Counted from the stretch's first letter, positions 33,829 to 43,221 are shown. The stretch is DNA of 64,000 nucleotides from Lachnospiraceae bacterium (GCA_017427775.1 JAFRSD010000013.1:1-64000); one strand, 5' to 3'. Numbers and translations are program-made. The notes: a model not told the origin generated them from the letters alone.

Positions 33829-35382
33829 ATGAGTATTTTAAGTGTTGAAAATCTATCCCACGGTTTCGGCGACCGCGCGATCTTTAAAGACGTTACGTTC
33901 CGTCTCCTTGCCGGCGAGCATATCGGACTCATCGGTGCCAACGGAGAGGGCAAGAGTACGTTCTTCAATATCGTTACGGGCAAGCTGATGCCTGACGAGG
34001 GAACCATTACCTGGGCGAAAAATGTGCGCGTCGGCTATCTCGACCAGCACACGGTGTTACAGCCCGGCATGACGATCCGCGACGTGCTGGCGTCCGCATT
34101 TTCCTGGCTCTACGAGAAGGAAGAGCAGGTGAACCGGATCTGCGAACGCATGGGTGACGCAGACGAGGATACGATGAACGCCCTTCTTGAGGAAATGGGC
34201 GTGCTGCAGGAGATGCTTGAACAGCATGATTTCTATGCAATCGATACGAAGATCGATGAGATCGGGCACGCGTTCGAACTGGACGCGCTCGGTTTTGACA
34301 AGGATGTCAGCGAGCTTTCGGGCGGTCAGCGGACGAAGGTCCTGCTTGCGAAGCTGCTTCTCGAAAAGCCGGACATTCTGCTGCTCGACGAGCCGACCAA
34401 CTACCTCGACGAGCAGCATATCACATGGCTCACAAGGTATCTCAGCGAGTATGAGAACGCTTTCATCCTGATCTCGCATGACATGCCGTTTTTGAACAGC
34501 GTTGTCAACGTTATCTGGCATGTGGAGAACGCTCGGTTGGAGCGTTATCCCGGCGACTATGACCATTTTCTCGAGGTCTACGAGATGCGGAAGGGACAGC
34601 TCGAGGCTGCCTACAACCGCCAGCAGCAGGAGATCAAGGAACTGAAAGACTTCGTTGCCCGCAACAAGGCCCGTGTTTCGACGAGAAACATGGCAATGTC
34701 GCGGCAGAAGAAGCTCGATAAGATGGACGTGATCGAGCTCGCAAGGGAGAATCCGAAGCCCGAATTCCATTTCAAGGAGGCTCGTGTTCCGTCCCGTATC
34801 GTTGTGGAAACGAAGGACCTCGTGATCGGCTACGATAAGCCGCTCTCGAGACCGCTCAACATCCATATCGAGCGCGGCGAGCGCGTGATCCTGAAAGGCG
34901 CCAACGGTATCGGAAAGACGACGCTTCTGAAGAGTATCCTCGGCCTGATCCCGCAGATCTCCGGCACGATCACCCTCGGCGACTACCTTGCCACCGGCTA
35001 TTTCGAGCAGGAACTGTCGGGCGAGGGCACGAAAACCTGCATGGATGAGTTCTGGGACGAGTATCCGTCCTACACGAACTACGAGGTGCGTTCGGCTTTG
35101 GCCAAATGCGGACTCACGACCAAGCATATCGAAAGCCAGGTGCGTGTGCTTTCCGGCGGCGAGCAGGCAAAGGTAAGGCTCTGCAAGCTGATGAACCGCG
35201 AGAGCAATCTGCTGATCCTCGACGAGCCGACCAACCACCTTGATGTCGACGCGAAGGACTCCCTGAAAGCAGCGCTTTCCGAGTACCGCGGAACGATTGT
35301 GATGGTCTGCCATGAGGCGGAATTCTATGAAGGACTCGCGACCCGCGTTGTCGACTGCGGCGAGTGGAGTCTGCTTGCGTAA
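33829..35382 (+). CDS. ABC-F family ATPase
   Basis: 517 residues with two ATP-binding domains and no membrane segments: Walker A GANGEGKST and GANGIGKTT, signatures LSGGQRTKV and LSGGEQAKV, and Walker B LLLDEPTN and LILDEPTN. A charged linker joins them (about 260-310). ABC-F proteins act on the ribosome, as translation factors or as antibiotic-resistance proteins that free the drug. This one resembles the general type in Clostridia rather than a known resistance group. The ATG at 33829 gives the normal N-terminus (MSILSVENLS). There is no ribosome binding site, and a terminator hairpin lies only four bases upstream. Confidence 0.92.
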   Translation: MSILSVENLSHGFGDRAIFKDVTFRLLAGEHIGLIGANGEGKSTFFNIVTGKLMPDEGTITWAKNVRVGYLDQHTVLQPGMTIRDVLASAFSWLYEKEEQVNRICERMGDADEDTMNALLEEMGVLQEMLEQHDFYAIDTKIDEIGHAFELDALGFDKDVSELSGGQRTKVLLAKLLLEKPDILLLDEPTNYLDEQHITWLTRYLSEYENAFILISHDMPFLNSVVNVIWHVENARLERYPGDYDHFLEVYEMRKGQLEAAYNRQQQEIKELKDFVARNKARVSTRNMAMSRQKKLDKMDVIELARENPKPEFHFKEARVPSRIVVETKDLVIGYDKPLSRPLNIHIERGERVILKGANGIGKTTLLKSILGLIPQISGTITLGDYLATGYFEQELSGEGTKTCMDEFWDEYPSYTNYEVRSALAKCGLTTKHIESQVRVLSGGEQAKVRLCKLMNRESNLLILDEPTNHLDVDAKDSLKAALSEYRGTIVMVCHEAEFYEGLATRVVDCGEWSLLA

Positions 35383-35488
35383 GATGGCTTTTCCGTCGTA
35401 TTTCGGGGCGCGTTTAGAAGAAAGTGCGGCGGCGGAGCGGATAACCGCGGAAATTCACGGTTATTTCACAGCAAAAGAGGAAAAAAGA

Positions 35489-37087
35489 ATGAAAAAAAGA
35501 CCGATATGGTGTATAATATTTATAATATTTGCCGTGTTGCTAACCGGCTGTAAGGAGGATGCGAACATGAACAACGAAAACGTAACCAATACGCCCGATG
35601 CTGTAGTTACAAAAACCCCTGCAACCGACTGGGCTTCCGTATTTGCGGCCCTGACTCCCGCAGAGACGCTGAAGGCTTCCCTGTACCATAATCCGCTTAT
35701 GACGCAGCGTCTCGGCGCTGACCCGTATGCGCTCGTTTATGACGGAAGAGTATATATTTACATGACCGGCGACGTCATCGAGACCAATCTCGACGGAACG
35801 CCGAAGGCCAACTCGTATCAGAAGATCAACACGATCAACGTGATTTCCTCGGATGACCTTGTGAACTGGACCGACCACGGTTCGGTACTGGCCGCCGGCG
35901 CGAACGGAGCCGCCAAATGGGGCGGAAACTCCTGGGCTCCCGCAGCAGCCTGCAAGGAAGTGGACGGAAAGATGAAGTTTTTCCTGTATTTCGCCAACAG
36001 CGGCAACGGCATCGGCGTTCTGAGCGCGGACAGCCCCGTGGGACCGTTCACCGATCCGATCGGCAAGGCGCTTGTAAGCCGCAATACGCCGAACTGCGCG
36101 AACGTTACCTGGCTTTTCGATCCGGCGGTACTCGTTGACAACGACGGCTCCGCATATCTGTATGTGGGCGGCGGCGTTCCCGGATATCCGCCGACCAACG
36201 ACCAGATCGAGCATCCGCACACCGCGCGTGTCGTAAAACTCGGCGCCGACATGATCTCGCTTGACGGCGACCCCGTTGCGATCGATCCGCCGTTCCTGTT
36301 TGAGGATTCCGGCATCAACCGCATCGGCGATACCTACTATTACAGCTACTGCAGCAACTTTAACGTGGACGGACATCCGAACGCGAAGCAGTACAACCTC
36401 GCGAACGGCCAGATCTGCTACATGACAAGCGACAGCCCGATGGGACCGTTTACGTATCAGGGCGCGATCTTAAAGAACCCCGGCGCTTATTTCGGACCGG
36501 GCGGAAACAACCATCATTGCATTTTCGAGTTTAACGGAACGTATTATATTACCTACCATTCGCAGATTCTCGACGCGCCTCTTAAGACCGGCGGCGGATA
36601 CCGCTGCACGCACATCGACGAGGTAACGGTCAACGCGGACGGCTCGATCCCGATGGGCAAAGGAACGAAGACCGGCGTTGCACAGCTGAAGAACTTCGAT
36701 CCGTATACCGAAGTGAACGGCGCTACGATGTCCACGATGGGCGGCATCAACACGAAGGCAGCCGACGAGATCACGAAGAAATACGGTTCCGGCACGATGA
36801 CCGTATGCGATATCGACGACGGCGACTGGATTCTTGTGAAGGGCGTTGATTTCGGCACGGACGGCGCGAAGAAGTTCACCGCGGGCTTTACCTGTGAGGA
36901 CGGAGCGAACGGCGCCGTATGCGTACGTCTCGATTATCTGAAGGACGGCAAAGATGCCGCATACCTTCCCGTTGCGGGCGGAAAGCAGTCCGTTGCGGTT
37001 GCGGAAGGCATTACCGGCGTGCATAACGTTTATTTCCTTTTCGCCGGCAAAGGTTACACCTTTGACAGCTGGAAGTTTGAGAAATAA
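35489..37087 (+). CDS. GH43 family glycoside hydrolase lipoprotein with C-terminal CBM6-like domain
   Basis: 532 residues. The signal peptide ends in a lipobox (LLTGC), so the protein is a lipoprotein on the outer face of the membrane. The five-bladed GH43 domain has the catalytic base in GADPYALVYDG, the modulator Asp in LFDPAVLVD and the probable acid Glu in PFLFEDSGINR. The last ~130 residues look like a CBM6 beta-sandwich. Relatives remove arabinofuranose or xylose from arabinoxylan and arabinan. A longer reading from 35312 overlaps the ABC-F gene and is not supported. The site agagg is 10 bases before the ATG. No other sugar-utilisation gene is nearby. Confidence 0.9.
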   Translation: MKKRPIWCIIFIIFAVLLTGCKEDANMNNENVTNTPDAVVTKTPATDWASVFAALTPAETLKASLYHNPLMTQRLGADPYALVYDGRVYIYMTGDVIETNLDGTPKANSYQKINTINVISSDDLVNWTDHGSVLAAGANGAAKWGGNSWAPAAACKEVDGKMKFFLYFANSGNGIGVLSADSPVGPFTDPIGKALVSRNTPNCANVTWLFDPAVLVDNDGSAYLYVGGGVPGYPPTNDQIEHPHTARVVKLGADMISLDGDPVAIDPPFLFEDSGINRIGDTYYYSYCSNFNVDGHPNAKQYNLANGQICYMTSDSPMGPFTYQGAILKNPGAYFGPGGNNHHCIFEFNGTYYITYHSQILDAPLKTGGGYRCTHIDEVTVNADGSIPMGKGTKTGVAQLKNFDPYTEVNGATMSTMGGINTKAADEITKKYGSGTMTVCDIDDGDWILVKGVDFGTDGAKKFTAGFTCEDGANGAVCVRLDYLKDGKDAAYLPVAGGKQSVAVAEGITGVHNVYFLFAGKGYTFDSWKFEK

Positions 37088-37094
37088 TTGTACT

Positions 37095-37123
37095 TTGCAT
37101 ATACCCGGAATATGTGGTACAAT
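37095..37123 (+). promoter_or_regulatory. promoter of the cdaA-region operon
   Basis: TTGCAT and TACAAT are separated by 17 bases, in the gap after the GH43 gene. Start near 37130. Confidence 0.75.
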
Positions 37124-37158
37124 GAAATGAACTATTGTTGTTTGGAGGGGGAATCCCG

Positions 37159-37596
37159 ATGATTCATTCGAAAAAAGTACGTCTGATGACGCAATGCGCG
37201 ATCTATCAGAAGCACGAAGGGGCAGATGATCTGAAGATAGCCAAGTTCTTCCGGGCGGATTATATCCGCCTGGAAGTCGTGAAAACGATACTCGGCGTCA
37301 CACTCGGATATCTGTTCATTATCGGCATGATCATCATGTATCATCTTGAGTTTTTGATCGCCAACGCCCTGAATCTGAATTACCAGATGCTCGGCATGAA
37401 GATTCTCGGCTATTACATCCTGATTCTTGCGGGTTACATCGTATTTGCCGTAGGGCGGTACCGTTACCTGCACATGAAGTCGCATAAACGGCTCGGCCGC
37501 TACTACAAGATGCTCGGCCGTATCCGCAAGTGTTCCGAAGAAGAGGAATACCAGAGAGAACTCGAGGAAGAGAATCGGGAGGAGATGCAGTCATGA
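37159..37596 (+). CDS. small membrane protein, unknown
   Basis: 145 residues with two membrane segments (about 45-67 and 80-102) between a basic N-terminus and a charged, Glu/Arg-rich tail (EEEEYQRELEEENREE) that is predicted helical. The ATG at 37159 has ggagggg upstream. An in-frame TTG at 37135 lies only a few bases after the start point. The stop overlaps the next start as ATGA, and the promoter just upstream probably drives this gene, the next membrane protein, cdaA and cdaR together. Confidence 0.75.
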   Translation: MIHSKKVRLMTQCAIYQKHEGADDLKIAKFFRADYIRLEVVKTILGVTLGYLFIIGMIIMYHLEFLIANALNLNYQMLGMKILGYYILILAGYIVFAVGRYRYLHMKSHKRLGRYYKMLGRIRKCSEEEEYQRELEEENREEMQS

Positions 37597-38984
37597 TATT
37601 CTTTTTAAGCATTCGGGCGAAGATCACGGAAGTCCTACAGAAGTATGATTTCATCGTGAAAACGGCCCTGAAATTCGTATTGATGTTCCTGGCGCTGAAG
37701 AAAGCGGCCGGGATCATCGGATACAACGCGACGCTTTCCGGAACCGGGGCGATCATCGAATTTTCACTGGTCGCAGCGTTCCTGCCGTCTTCCCTGATGG
37801 TGTTCATGGCGGTTATGTACGTGTTCCTGCAGCTGCTGACGGCGTCGGTTCTGATCGCTGTCACGGTGATCCTTGTATTTTTGGTTTTATACCTGTTCCT
37901 GCTGCGGTTTACCCCGAAGGAAGGAATCGCGGTCATTGCAACGCCGCTCCTTATCTCCATGGGATATCCGTACGCGATCCCGCTGTTCCTCGGCCTGTTC
38001 GGAAGCATCCTTTCGATCGTTCCGGCGGCATGCGGCGTCGTTGCTTACTTCATGATCAAGGCCGTTACGAATAACATCGTCACGATCGATCAGCTGAAGG
38101 CACTGAAGGACCAGGCACTGACGATTTACATCGATATTCTGGACGACCTGTTGAACAATATGCCGATGTACGTGATGATGTTCGTATTTGCTGTCGTGAT
38201 CATCGCGGTCGTTCTGGTCCGCATGATTCGCATGGATTACGCATTCGAACTGAGCCTGGTTGTCGGCACCGGCGTGATGGTCGTATTCTTCCTGATCGGA
38301 TCCGTAATCGCGGGAACCGAGATCGAAGTGATGCCTTTGATCATGCGCAGTCTGATCTGTATGGGTGTTGCATTTGTCGCCATGCTGTTCTGGAGGTCGC
38401 TCGATTACGCGGGCGCCGAACATGTGCAGTTTGAGGACGAGCGGTATTACTATTATGTGACCGCTGTTCCGAAGATCACTCCCGAGTGGCCGAAGCGTAC
38501 CGTACGCAGACCGAAGCCGCAGAAGGAGGAGCCGCTTCCGGAGGATGAGGAGGAGGCAGAGGCCATCGAGGCGATGGAATCGATGCTTTCCGGCAACAAG
38601 CGTCCGTATGCGAAGCCGCTTACCACGGGCCTTGCGAAGCGTCTGAGACGCGACGTCGCGCCTCGTACGGAGGATGACGAAGACGAGGAAGAGGAAGATC
38701 TCGTCATCAAAGGACCGAGACAGCGCGGAGATGCCGGCGAAGCGATCGCCGACGCGTTCCGCCGCAGCTTTGATAAGATCAAGTCCATTCTGCCCGGCAA
38801 GAAGAAAAAGACCGAAAAGCCCGGCGAGGACGAGTTCGTCGATGACGACGAGGACGGCAAGTCGGTTTACCACGCCGGAGATTCGGTTTCCTATTCCGGC
38901 GCAAAGCAAGAGGAAGAGGACGAGGACGACTTCGAGGAAGCTTCGGAAGAGCTTTCGGAAAGAGAGAACGACGACTACGAGTAA
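37593..38984 (+). CDS. polytopic membrane protein with acidic cytoplasmic tail, upstream of cdaA
   Basis: 463 residues. Residues 1-270 contain about seven or eight membrane segments, including a glycine/proline pattern (PLLISMGYPYAIPLFLG). After that comes a ~190-residue hydrophilic tail, alternately acidic and basic, ending with several Asp/Glu runs. The start at 37593 overlaps the preceding stop and has ggagg upstream. I do not recognise the family. Its tight position before the diadenylate cyclase, 15 bases apart, suggests work in the same cell-envelope or osmotic pathway. Confidence 0.75.
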   Translation: MIFFLSIRAKITEVLQKYDFIVKTALKFVLMFLALKKAAGIIGYNATLSGTGAIIEFSLVAAFLPSSLMVFMAVMYVFLQLLTASVLIAVTVILVFLVLYLFLLRFTPKEGIAVIATPLLISMGYPYAIPLFLGLFGSILSIVPAACGVVAYFMIKAVTNNIVTIDQLKALKDQALTIYIDILDDLLNNMPMYVMMFVFAVVIIAVVLVRMIRMDYAFELSLVVGTGVMVVFFLIGSVIAGTEIEVMPLIMRSLICMGVAFVAMLFWRSLDYAGAEHVQFEDERYYYYVTAVPKITPEWPKRTVRRPKPQKEEPLPEDEEEAEAIEAMESMLSGNKRPYAKPLTTGLAKRLRRDVAPRTEDDEDEEEEDLVIKGPRQRGDAGEAIADAFRRSFDKIKSILPGKKKKTEKPGEDEFVDDDEDGKSVYHAGDSVSYSGAKQEEEDEDDFEEASEELSERENDDYE

Positions 38985-38999
38985 AGGAGGGCTAAAATC

Positions 39000-39869
39000 G
39001 TGTGGGATAATATTACGGCATTCTTTTCGAAATATTTCAGCGGCTTGCTGATCCCGCGGATTCACCCACTTGACCTTGTCGAGATACTGCTCATCGCATT
39101 TGTCATCTATCACCTGATGAAATGGATCCTGCGTACGAGAGCCTGGTATCTGGTAAAAGGTCTGATCATTCTCGTATTGGTATGGGCAATTGCGTCCATA
39201 CTCCGTTTTAATGCCATTTTATGGATTTTCGTGAATACGATCAACGTCGGTATCATCGCGTTGTTCATCATATTCCAGCCTGAGCTTAGAAGAGCGCTCG
39301 AGCAGCTCGGTTCGAGAAGGCTTTTCAGCATCTTTGCCGATCCGTCCGGATCCCGCGAACGCTACTCCGACGAGACGCGTAACGAGATCGTTACCGGCGT
39401 CTTCGAGATGGCAAAGGTGAAGACCGGCGCCCTGATCTGTATCGAGGGCACAGTGAGCATGGAAGATTACGAGCGGAGCGGCATCAAAACCGACTCCATC
39501 GTATCGGCAGCCCTTTTGATCAACATTTTCGAGAAGAATACGCCGCTTCACGACGGTGCGGTCATTGTCCGCGGCAACCGTGCGGTGGCAGCGACCTGTA
39601 TCCTTCCCGTATCCGATAATATGAGACTTTCGAAAGAACTCGGAACGAGACACCGTGCGGGTGTCGGCGTCAGCGAGGTTACGGATGCGCTCGTCATTAT
39701 CGTCTCCGAGGAGAACGGTAAAGTTTCCATCGCCCAGAAAGGCCAGCTGATCCGCGGCGTGGACGAAGAGTACCTCTCCAACAAATTATTAGAGTTCCAG
39801 GATAAGCCGACCCCGACGAACCGCCTGCGATTCAGAAAGGAAGGGAAGAACCGTGATACAAAAGCTTAA
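39000..39869 (+). CDS. cdaA: diadenylate cyclase CdaA
   Basis: 289 residues, GTG start behind aaaggagg. Three membrane segments (about 24-40, 49-64 and 72-92) precede the DAC domain with the active-site motifs HDGAVIV and GTRHRAG. CdaA joins two ATP into cyclic di-AMP, which controls potassium and osmolyte transport and wall growth in Firmicutes. It overlaps cdaR by 17 bases. The usual third partner gene glmM is not the next gene here. Confidence 0.96.
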   Translation: MWDNITAFFSKYFSGLLIPRIHPLDLVEILLIAFVIYHLMKWILRTRAWYLVKGLIILVLVWAIASILRFNAILWIFVNTINVGIIALFIIFQPELRRALEQLGSRRLFSIFADPSGSRERYSDETRNEIVTGVFEMAKVKTGALICIEGTVSMEDYERSGIKTDSIVSAALLINIFEKNTPLHDGAVIVRGNRAVAATCILPVSDNMRLSKELGTRHRAGVGVSEVTDALVIIVSEENGKVSIAQKGQLIRGVDEEYLSNKLLEFQDKPTPTNRLRFRKEGKNRDTKA

Positions 39870-41133
39870 AGCTGTGTTCAGCAGAAACATAGGAATGAAG
39901 CTTCTGTCCTTTGTCCTTGCCTTTTTGATCTGGATCGTTATCATGAGTCTTTCGGATCCGGTAACGACCAGGCAGATCGACGGCATTACGCTTGAGACAA
40001 GGCACAAGGACGACTTCAACAACCTGGAAGAGAATGCGAATCTTTCCATCGACATCTTGACAAAGGGCACGGTTTCCATTAAGGTTTCCGGCAGCCGTTC
40101 GGAGCTTGAGGGACTGACGGCGTCTGACTTTGTCGCATATGCGGATTTCAATGATTTCGTCGGTATCAACGCGATCCCGATCAATGTGGAAGCCCGCAGC
40201 GAGAATACCCGTAAAAACGTGAATATCGACTGGCAGTCGATGACCGTTATGCAGGTCAAGCTCGTAAAGAGTAAAGAGAAACTGATCAACGTTATCGTGG
40301 AGCCGGTCAATGTTCCCGATGACAAATACGCCCTCACGAAGTCCGTAAGTTCCAACCTGCTTCAGGTAACCGGACCCGAGGAAGTCGTGGATAAGATCAG
40401 TAAGCTCGGCGGCTATGTCGATATTTCCAAGCTCGGGATCAATACCTGGCAGCAGGTAACGCTGAAACCGTATGACAAGGACGGAAACGAGATGGATGTT
40501 GCCTCCCTCGAGCTGGCGCAGACGTCGGTTCTTGTCGAGGTTGAAATGCTTCCGACTAAGGATGTCGAGGTTATCATCGACACGGATGAAACAGAGGTCG
40601 TAAACGGCTTCGGCATTTACAAGATCGAGCTCGCGCCACAGATCGTGCGGATCGCCGCTTCGGAAGGAATGATCCGGAACGTCAATACGATCCATATTCC
40701 GCTTGTTCCCGACGAACCGCTTTTGAAACAGATCAAACCCTATACAAAGGACTTTGACATCAATAAATTCCTTAAAGAAGGCGTATATCTCAAGTCCGAG
40801 AATAATATCGTATCCGTGAGTGTCACGGTGGAGCCGATAACCGAGAAGGAAATCGTATTTGACCTCACCGAGCTGAACGTGCTGAACATGCCGGAAGGCT
40901 TCGTTCTGCATCAGGGCGAAGAGGAAGGAACGACGATCACGATGGTTATCAGCGGTTTGAAACCCGACATCGATGCGATCACTTCGGCGTCCGACCTGCG
41001 TCCGTCTGTTGACCTGAAGGAAGTGACCAAGGCCGGAAAGCATACACTCCCGATCAAACTGAATATCGCGGATCGGAACTTAGGAGATATCACTACCGAA
41101 AGTAAGGCGGAGCTGACAATCGCAGAGCAGTAA
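39853..41133 (+). CDS. cdaR: CdaA regulator CdaR, YbbR-domain protein
   Basis: 426 residues. A single membrane segment lies at about 13-33 (MKLLSFVLAFLIWIVIM). Several extracytoplasmic YbbR-type repeats follow, recognisable by recurring pattern blocks such as KGTVSIKVSGSRSELE, YALTKSVSSNLLQVTGP and ITMVISGLKPDIDAI. CdaR binds CdaA and tunes c-di-AMP production. GTG start with agggaag upstream, inside cdaA. Length and repeat number fit the family. Confidence 0.92.
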   Translation: MIQKLKAVFSRNIGMKLLSFVLAFLIWIVIMSLSDPVTTRQIDGITLETRHKDDFNNLEENANLSIDILTKGTVSIKVSGSRSELEGLTASDFVAYADFNDFVGINAIPINVEARSENTRKNVNIDWQSMTVMQVKLVKSKEKLINVIVEPVNVPDDKYALTKSVSSNLLQVTGPEEVVDKISKLGGYVDISKLGINTWQQVTLKPYDKDGNEMDVASLELAQTSVLVEVEMLPTKDVEVIIDTDETEVVNGFGIYKIELAPQIVRIAASEGMIRNVNTIHIPLVPDEPLLKQIKPYTKDFDINKFLKEGVYLKSENNIVSVSVTVEPITEKEIVFDLTELNVLNMPEGFVLHQGEEEGTTITMVISGLKPDIDAITSASDLRPSVDLKEVTKAGKHTLPIKLNIADRNLGDITTESKAELTIAEQ

Positions 41134-41177
41134 AGCCGGCACAGGGCCTGCGTGGCAAGCCCGGAAAGGAGATGCCC

Positions 41178-41444
41178 ATGGTACAGGATAACGTTCAGGT
41201 AAAGAACATCAAAGGTCTTCACATTAAGCCTGCCGGAGAGATGAGCAGGATCGCGCTTACCCGTCCCTGCAGAGTGTATCTCAAGGTGCGTGAGTATGAA
41301 GTCAATGCGAAGAGCGTCCTCGGTATTCTGAGCGCGCAGGTCAAATGCGGCGAGACCGTTACGATCGTGTGTGACGGCGAGGGCGAGGAAGATACATTAC
41401 GTGAGATCATCGAGGCCGTGAACAACAAGTTCGGCATCGAATAA
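41178..41444 (+). CDS. HPr-like phosphocarrier protein
   Basis: 88 residues, full HPr length. The phosphorylation loop is GLHIKPAG, with the His expected at the PEP-dependent site. The usual Arg two residues on is Lys here. The region around Ser46 (AKSVLGILSAQ) is kept, so HPr kinase could act on it. The change, and a place behind cdaR rather than beside ptsI, suggest a regulatory HPr-like (Crh-type or nitrogen-type) protein rather than the main sugar-transport HPr. ATG at 41178 lies 6 bases after aaaggag. An ATG at 41172 would touch the site. Confidence 0.85.
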   Translation: MVQDNVQVKNIKGLHIKPAGEMSRIALTRPCRVYLKVREYEVNAKSVLGILSAQVKCGETVTIVCDGEGEEDTLREIIEAVNNKFGIE

Positions 41445-41450
41445 TAACGA

Positions 41451-41505
41451 CGGAGCCGCGGCAGTGCGGCAACGGATCAATATTTCGGAGTCGCGGCAGT
41501 GCGGC
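41451..41505 (+). repeat. 20-bp direct repeat before leuA
   Basis: CGGAGCCGCGGCAGTGCGGC at 41451-41470 recurs with one change at 41486-41505, a period of 35 bases. It lies between the HPr-like gene and leuA and ends 21 bases before the start codon. Confidence 0.75.
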
Positions 41506-41526
41506 GCCGGTCTTGAAGAGGATGTT

Positions 41527-43221
41527 ATGAAGAATTACGATCGGTATCAAAGAAATCCGGTTTTAGATTTTCCCGGGCGCGAGTGGCCCGGGAAAGTTTC
41601 CTTATGCGCTCCGAAATGGTGCAGCGTGGACCTTCGCGACGGCAACCAGGCTCTTGTAGAGCCGATGAACGTTGAGGAGAAGACCGAGCTGTTCCGGCTG
41701 CTCCTGGAGATCGGATTCCGGGATATCGAAGTGGGATTTCCCGCTGCATCCTCCATCGAATACGAGTTTGTAAGGCATCTTGCCGAGAAGGAGCAGATCC
41801 CCGAAGACTGCCGCATCCAGCTTCTGATGCAGTGCAGCGACGAGCAGATCCGTACGAGCTTTGAAGCTGCAAAGGGTCTTAAGAACGTCATCATGCATAT
41901 CTATAATCCGACATCCGTTCTGCAGAGAGATGTCGTATTTCATATGGACCGCGAGCAGATCCTTCAGATCGCCGTCAATGCGGCGAAGACCGTGAAGGAA
42001 TGCGCGGAGCAGTTCGACGGCAATATCATTTTCGAATATTCGCCGGAAAGCTTCAGCGGCACCGAGCCGGAGTACGCCGTGCGCGTCATTGACGCCGTTC
42101 TCGACGTATGGCAGCCGGGACCTTCGCGGAAAGTCATCATCAACCTCCCTGAGACAATGGAACTGAATACGCCAAATGTGTACGCGGACCAGGTAGAATG
42201 GGTAAGCAAGCACATGAAATACCGCGAATTCGTGGAGCTGAGCGCACATACGCACAACGACCGCGGAACCGGTATTGCAGCGTCCGAGCTGGCGCTTCTT
42301 GCGGGCGCGGAGCGGATTGAAGGCACGCTGTTCGGAAACGGCGAGCGGACCGGCAACGCGGATATTCTGACGCTTGCCTATAACCTGTTCGCGCAGGGCA
42401 TCGATCCGGGGCTCAATCTCGAAAACATTCACGCGATTTCGGACGCCTATACGCGTCTTGTTAAGATGCCGATCTCGCCGCGCCATCCGTATGCGGGTGA
42501 CCTCGCATTTACCGCCTTTTCGGGCGGCCATCAGGACGCGGTTCGGAAAGGTTTCCAGGCGATGCGCGAGCGCGGCGGAAACGCCTGGCTTGTGCCTTAC
42601 CTTCTGATCGATCCGACCGATATCGGGCGCATTTACGAGCCGATCGTGCGGATCAACAGCCAGTCCGGAAAGGGCGGCGTCGCATTTGTCATGGAGCGGG
42701 AGCACGGCTTCAAGCTGCCGAAGGATATGCACCGCGAATTCGGCCATGCCGTTCAGCTTTTCGCGGAGCAGAAGGGCGGCGAGGTTACGCCCGAAGAGAT
42801 GCTCGAAGTATTCCGAAAGGAGTATCTGCAGAGAAAGGCGCCGTTGCATTTCTTAAGGTGCAATGTGGATGACCGTTCGGATGAGGAGTCGCAGGTTACG
42901 CACGCGCTTCTCAAGTTTGAATATAATGGCAAAGTGTACACGAGGGAATGTACCGGTAACGGTCCTATCGACGCCGTGAAGAAAGGTCTGCAGGACTTCC
43001 TGGGCGCGACCTGGAAACTGTTAGACTACACCGAGCACGCTTTGACGACCGGTTCGGAAGCGCAGGCTGCCGCATATGTGGCCATGCATAATCCTTCGAC
43101 CGGAGACAGCACATTTGGCGTCGGCATCAGCTCGAACATCACAAGAGCTTCCATCCGCGCCGTATTCTGCGCGGTGAACCGCCTGATCGCGATGGAACAG
43201 GCGGGAAAGGAAGGCGTATGA
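41527..43221 (+). CDS. leuA: 2-isopropylmalate synthase, LeuA2 type
   Basis: 564 residues. The catalytic TIM barrel starts at about 35 with SVDLRDGNQAL and has ELSAHTHNDRGTGIA with the metal-binding His pair and ERIEGTLFGNGERTGN. A linker and a C-terminal regulatory LeuA dimer domain (from about 430) for leucine feedback follow. The length and the N-terminal YQRNPVLDFPGREWP identify the longer LeuA2 form found in yeast and many bacteria. It condenses acetyl-CoA and 2-ketoisovalerate. The start at 41527 has gaagagg 5 bases upstream. An in-frame codon at 41464 lies within the direct repeats. It overlaps the next gene. Confidence 0.95.
   Translation: MKNYDRYQRNPVLDFPGREWPGKVSLCAPKWCSVDLRDGNQALVEPMNVEEKTELFRLLLEIGFRDIEVGFPAASSIEYEFVRHLAEKEQIPEDCRIQLLMQCSDEQIRTSFEAAKGLKNVIMHIYNPTSVLQRDVVFHMDREQILQIAVNAAKTVKECAEQFDGNIIFEYSPESFSGTEPEYAVRVIDAVLDVWQPGPSRKVIINLPETMELNTPNVYADQVEWVSKHMKYREFVELSAHTHNDRGTGIAASELALLAGAERIEGTLFGNGERTGNADILTLAYNLFAQGIDPGLNLENIHAISDAYTRLVKMPISPRHPYAGDLAFTAFSGGHQDAVRKGFQAMRERGGNAWLVPYLLIDPTDIGRIYEPIVRINSQSGKGGVAFVMEREHGFKLPKDMHREFGHAVQLFAEQKGGEVTPEEMLEVFRKEYLQRKAPLHFLRCNVDDRSDEESQVTHALLKFEYNGKVYTRECTGNGPIDAVKKGLQDFLGATWKLLDYTEHALTTGSEAQAAAYVAMHNPSTGDSTFGVGISSNITRASIRAVFCAVNRLIAMEQAGKEGV

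Noticed and set aside
34057-35313. Long open frame on the minus strand opposite the ABC-F gene
   Set aside because: It mirrors the ABC-F coding sequence with no independent support.
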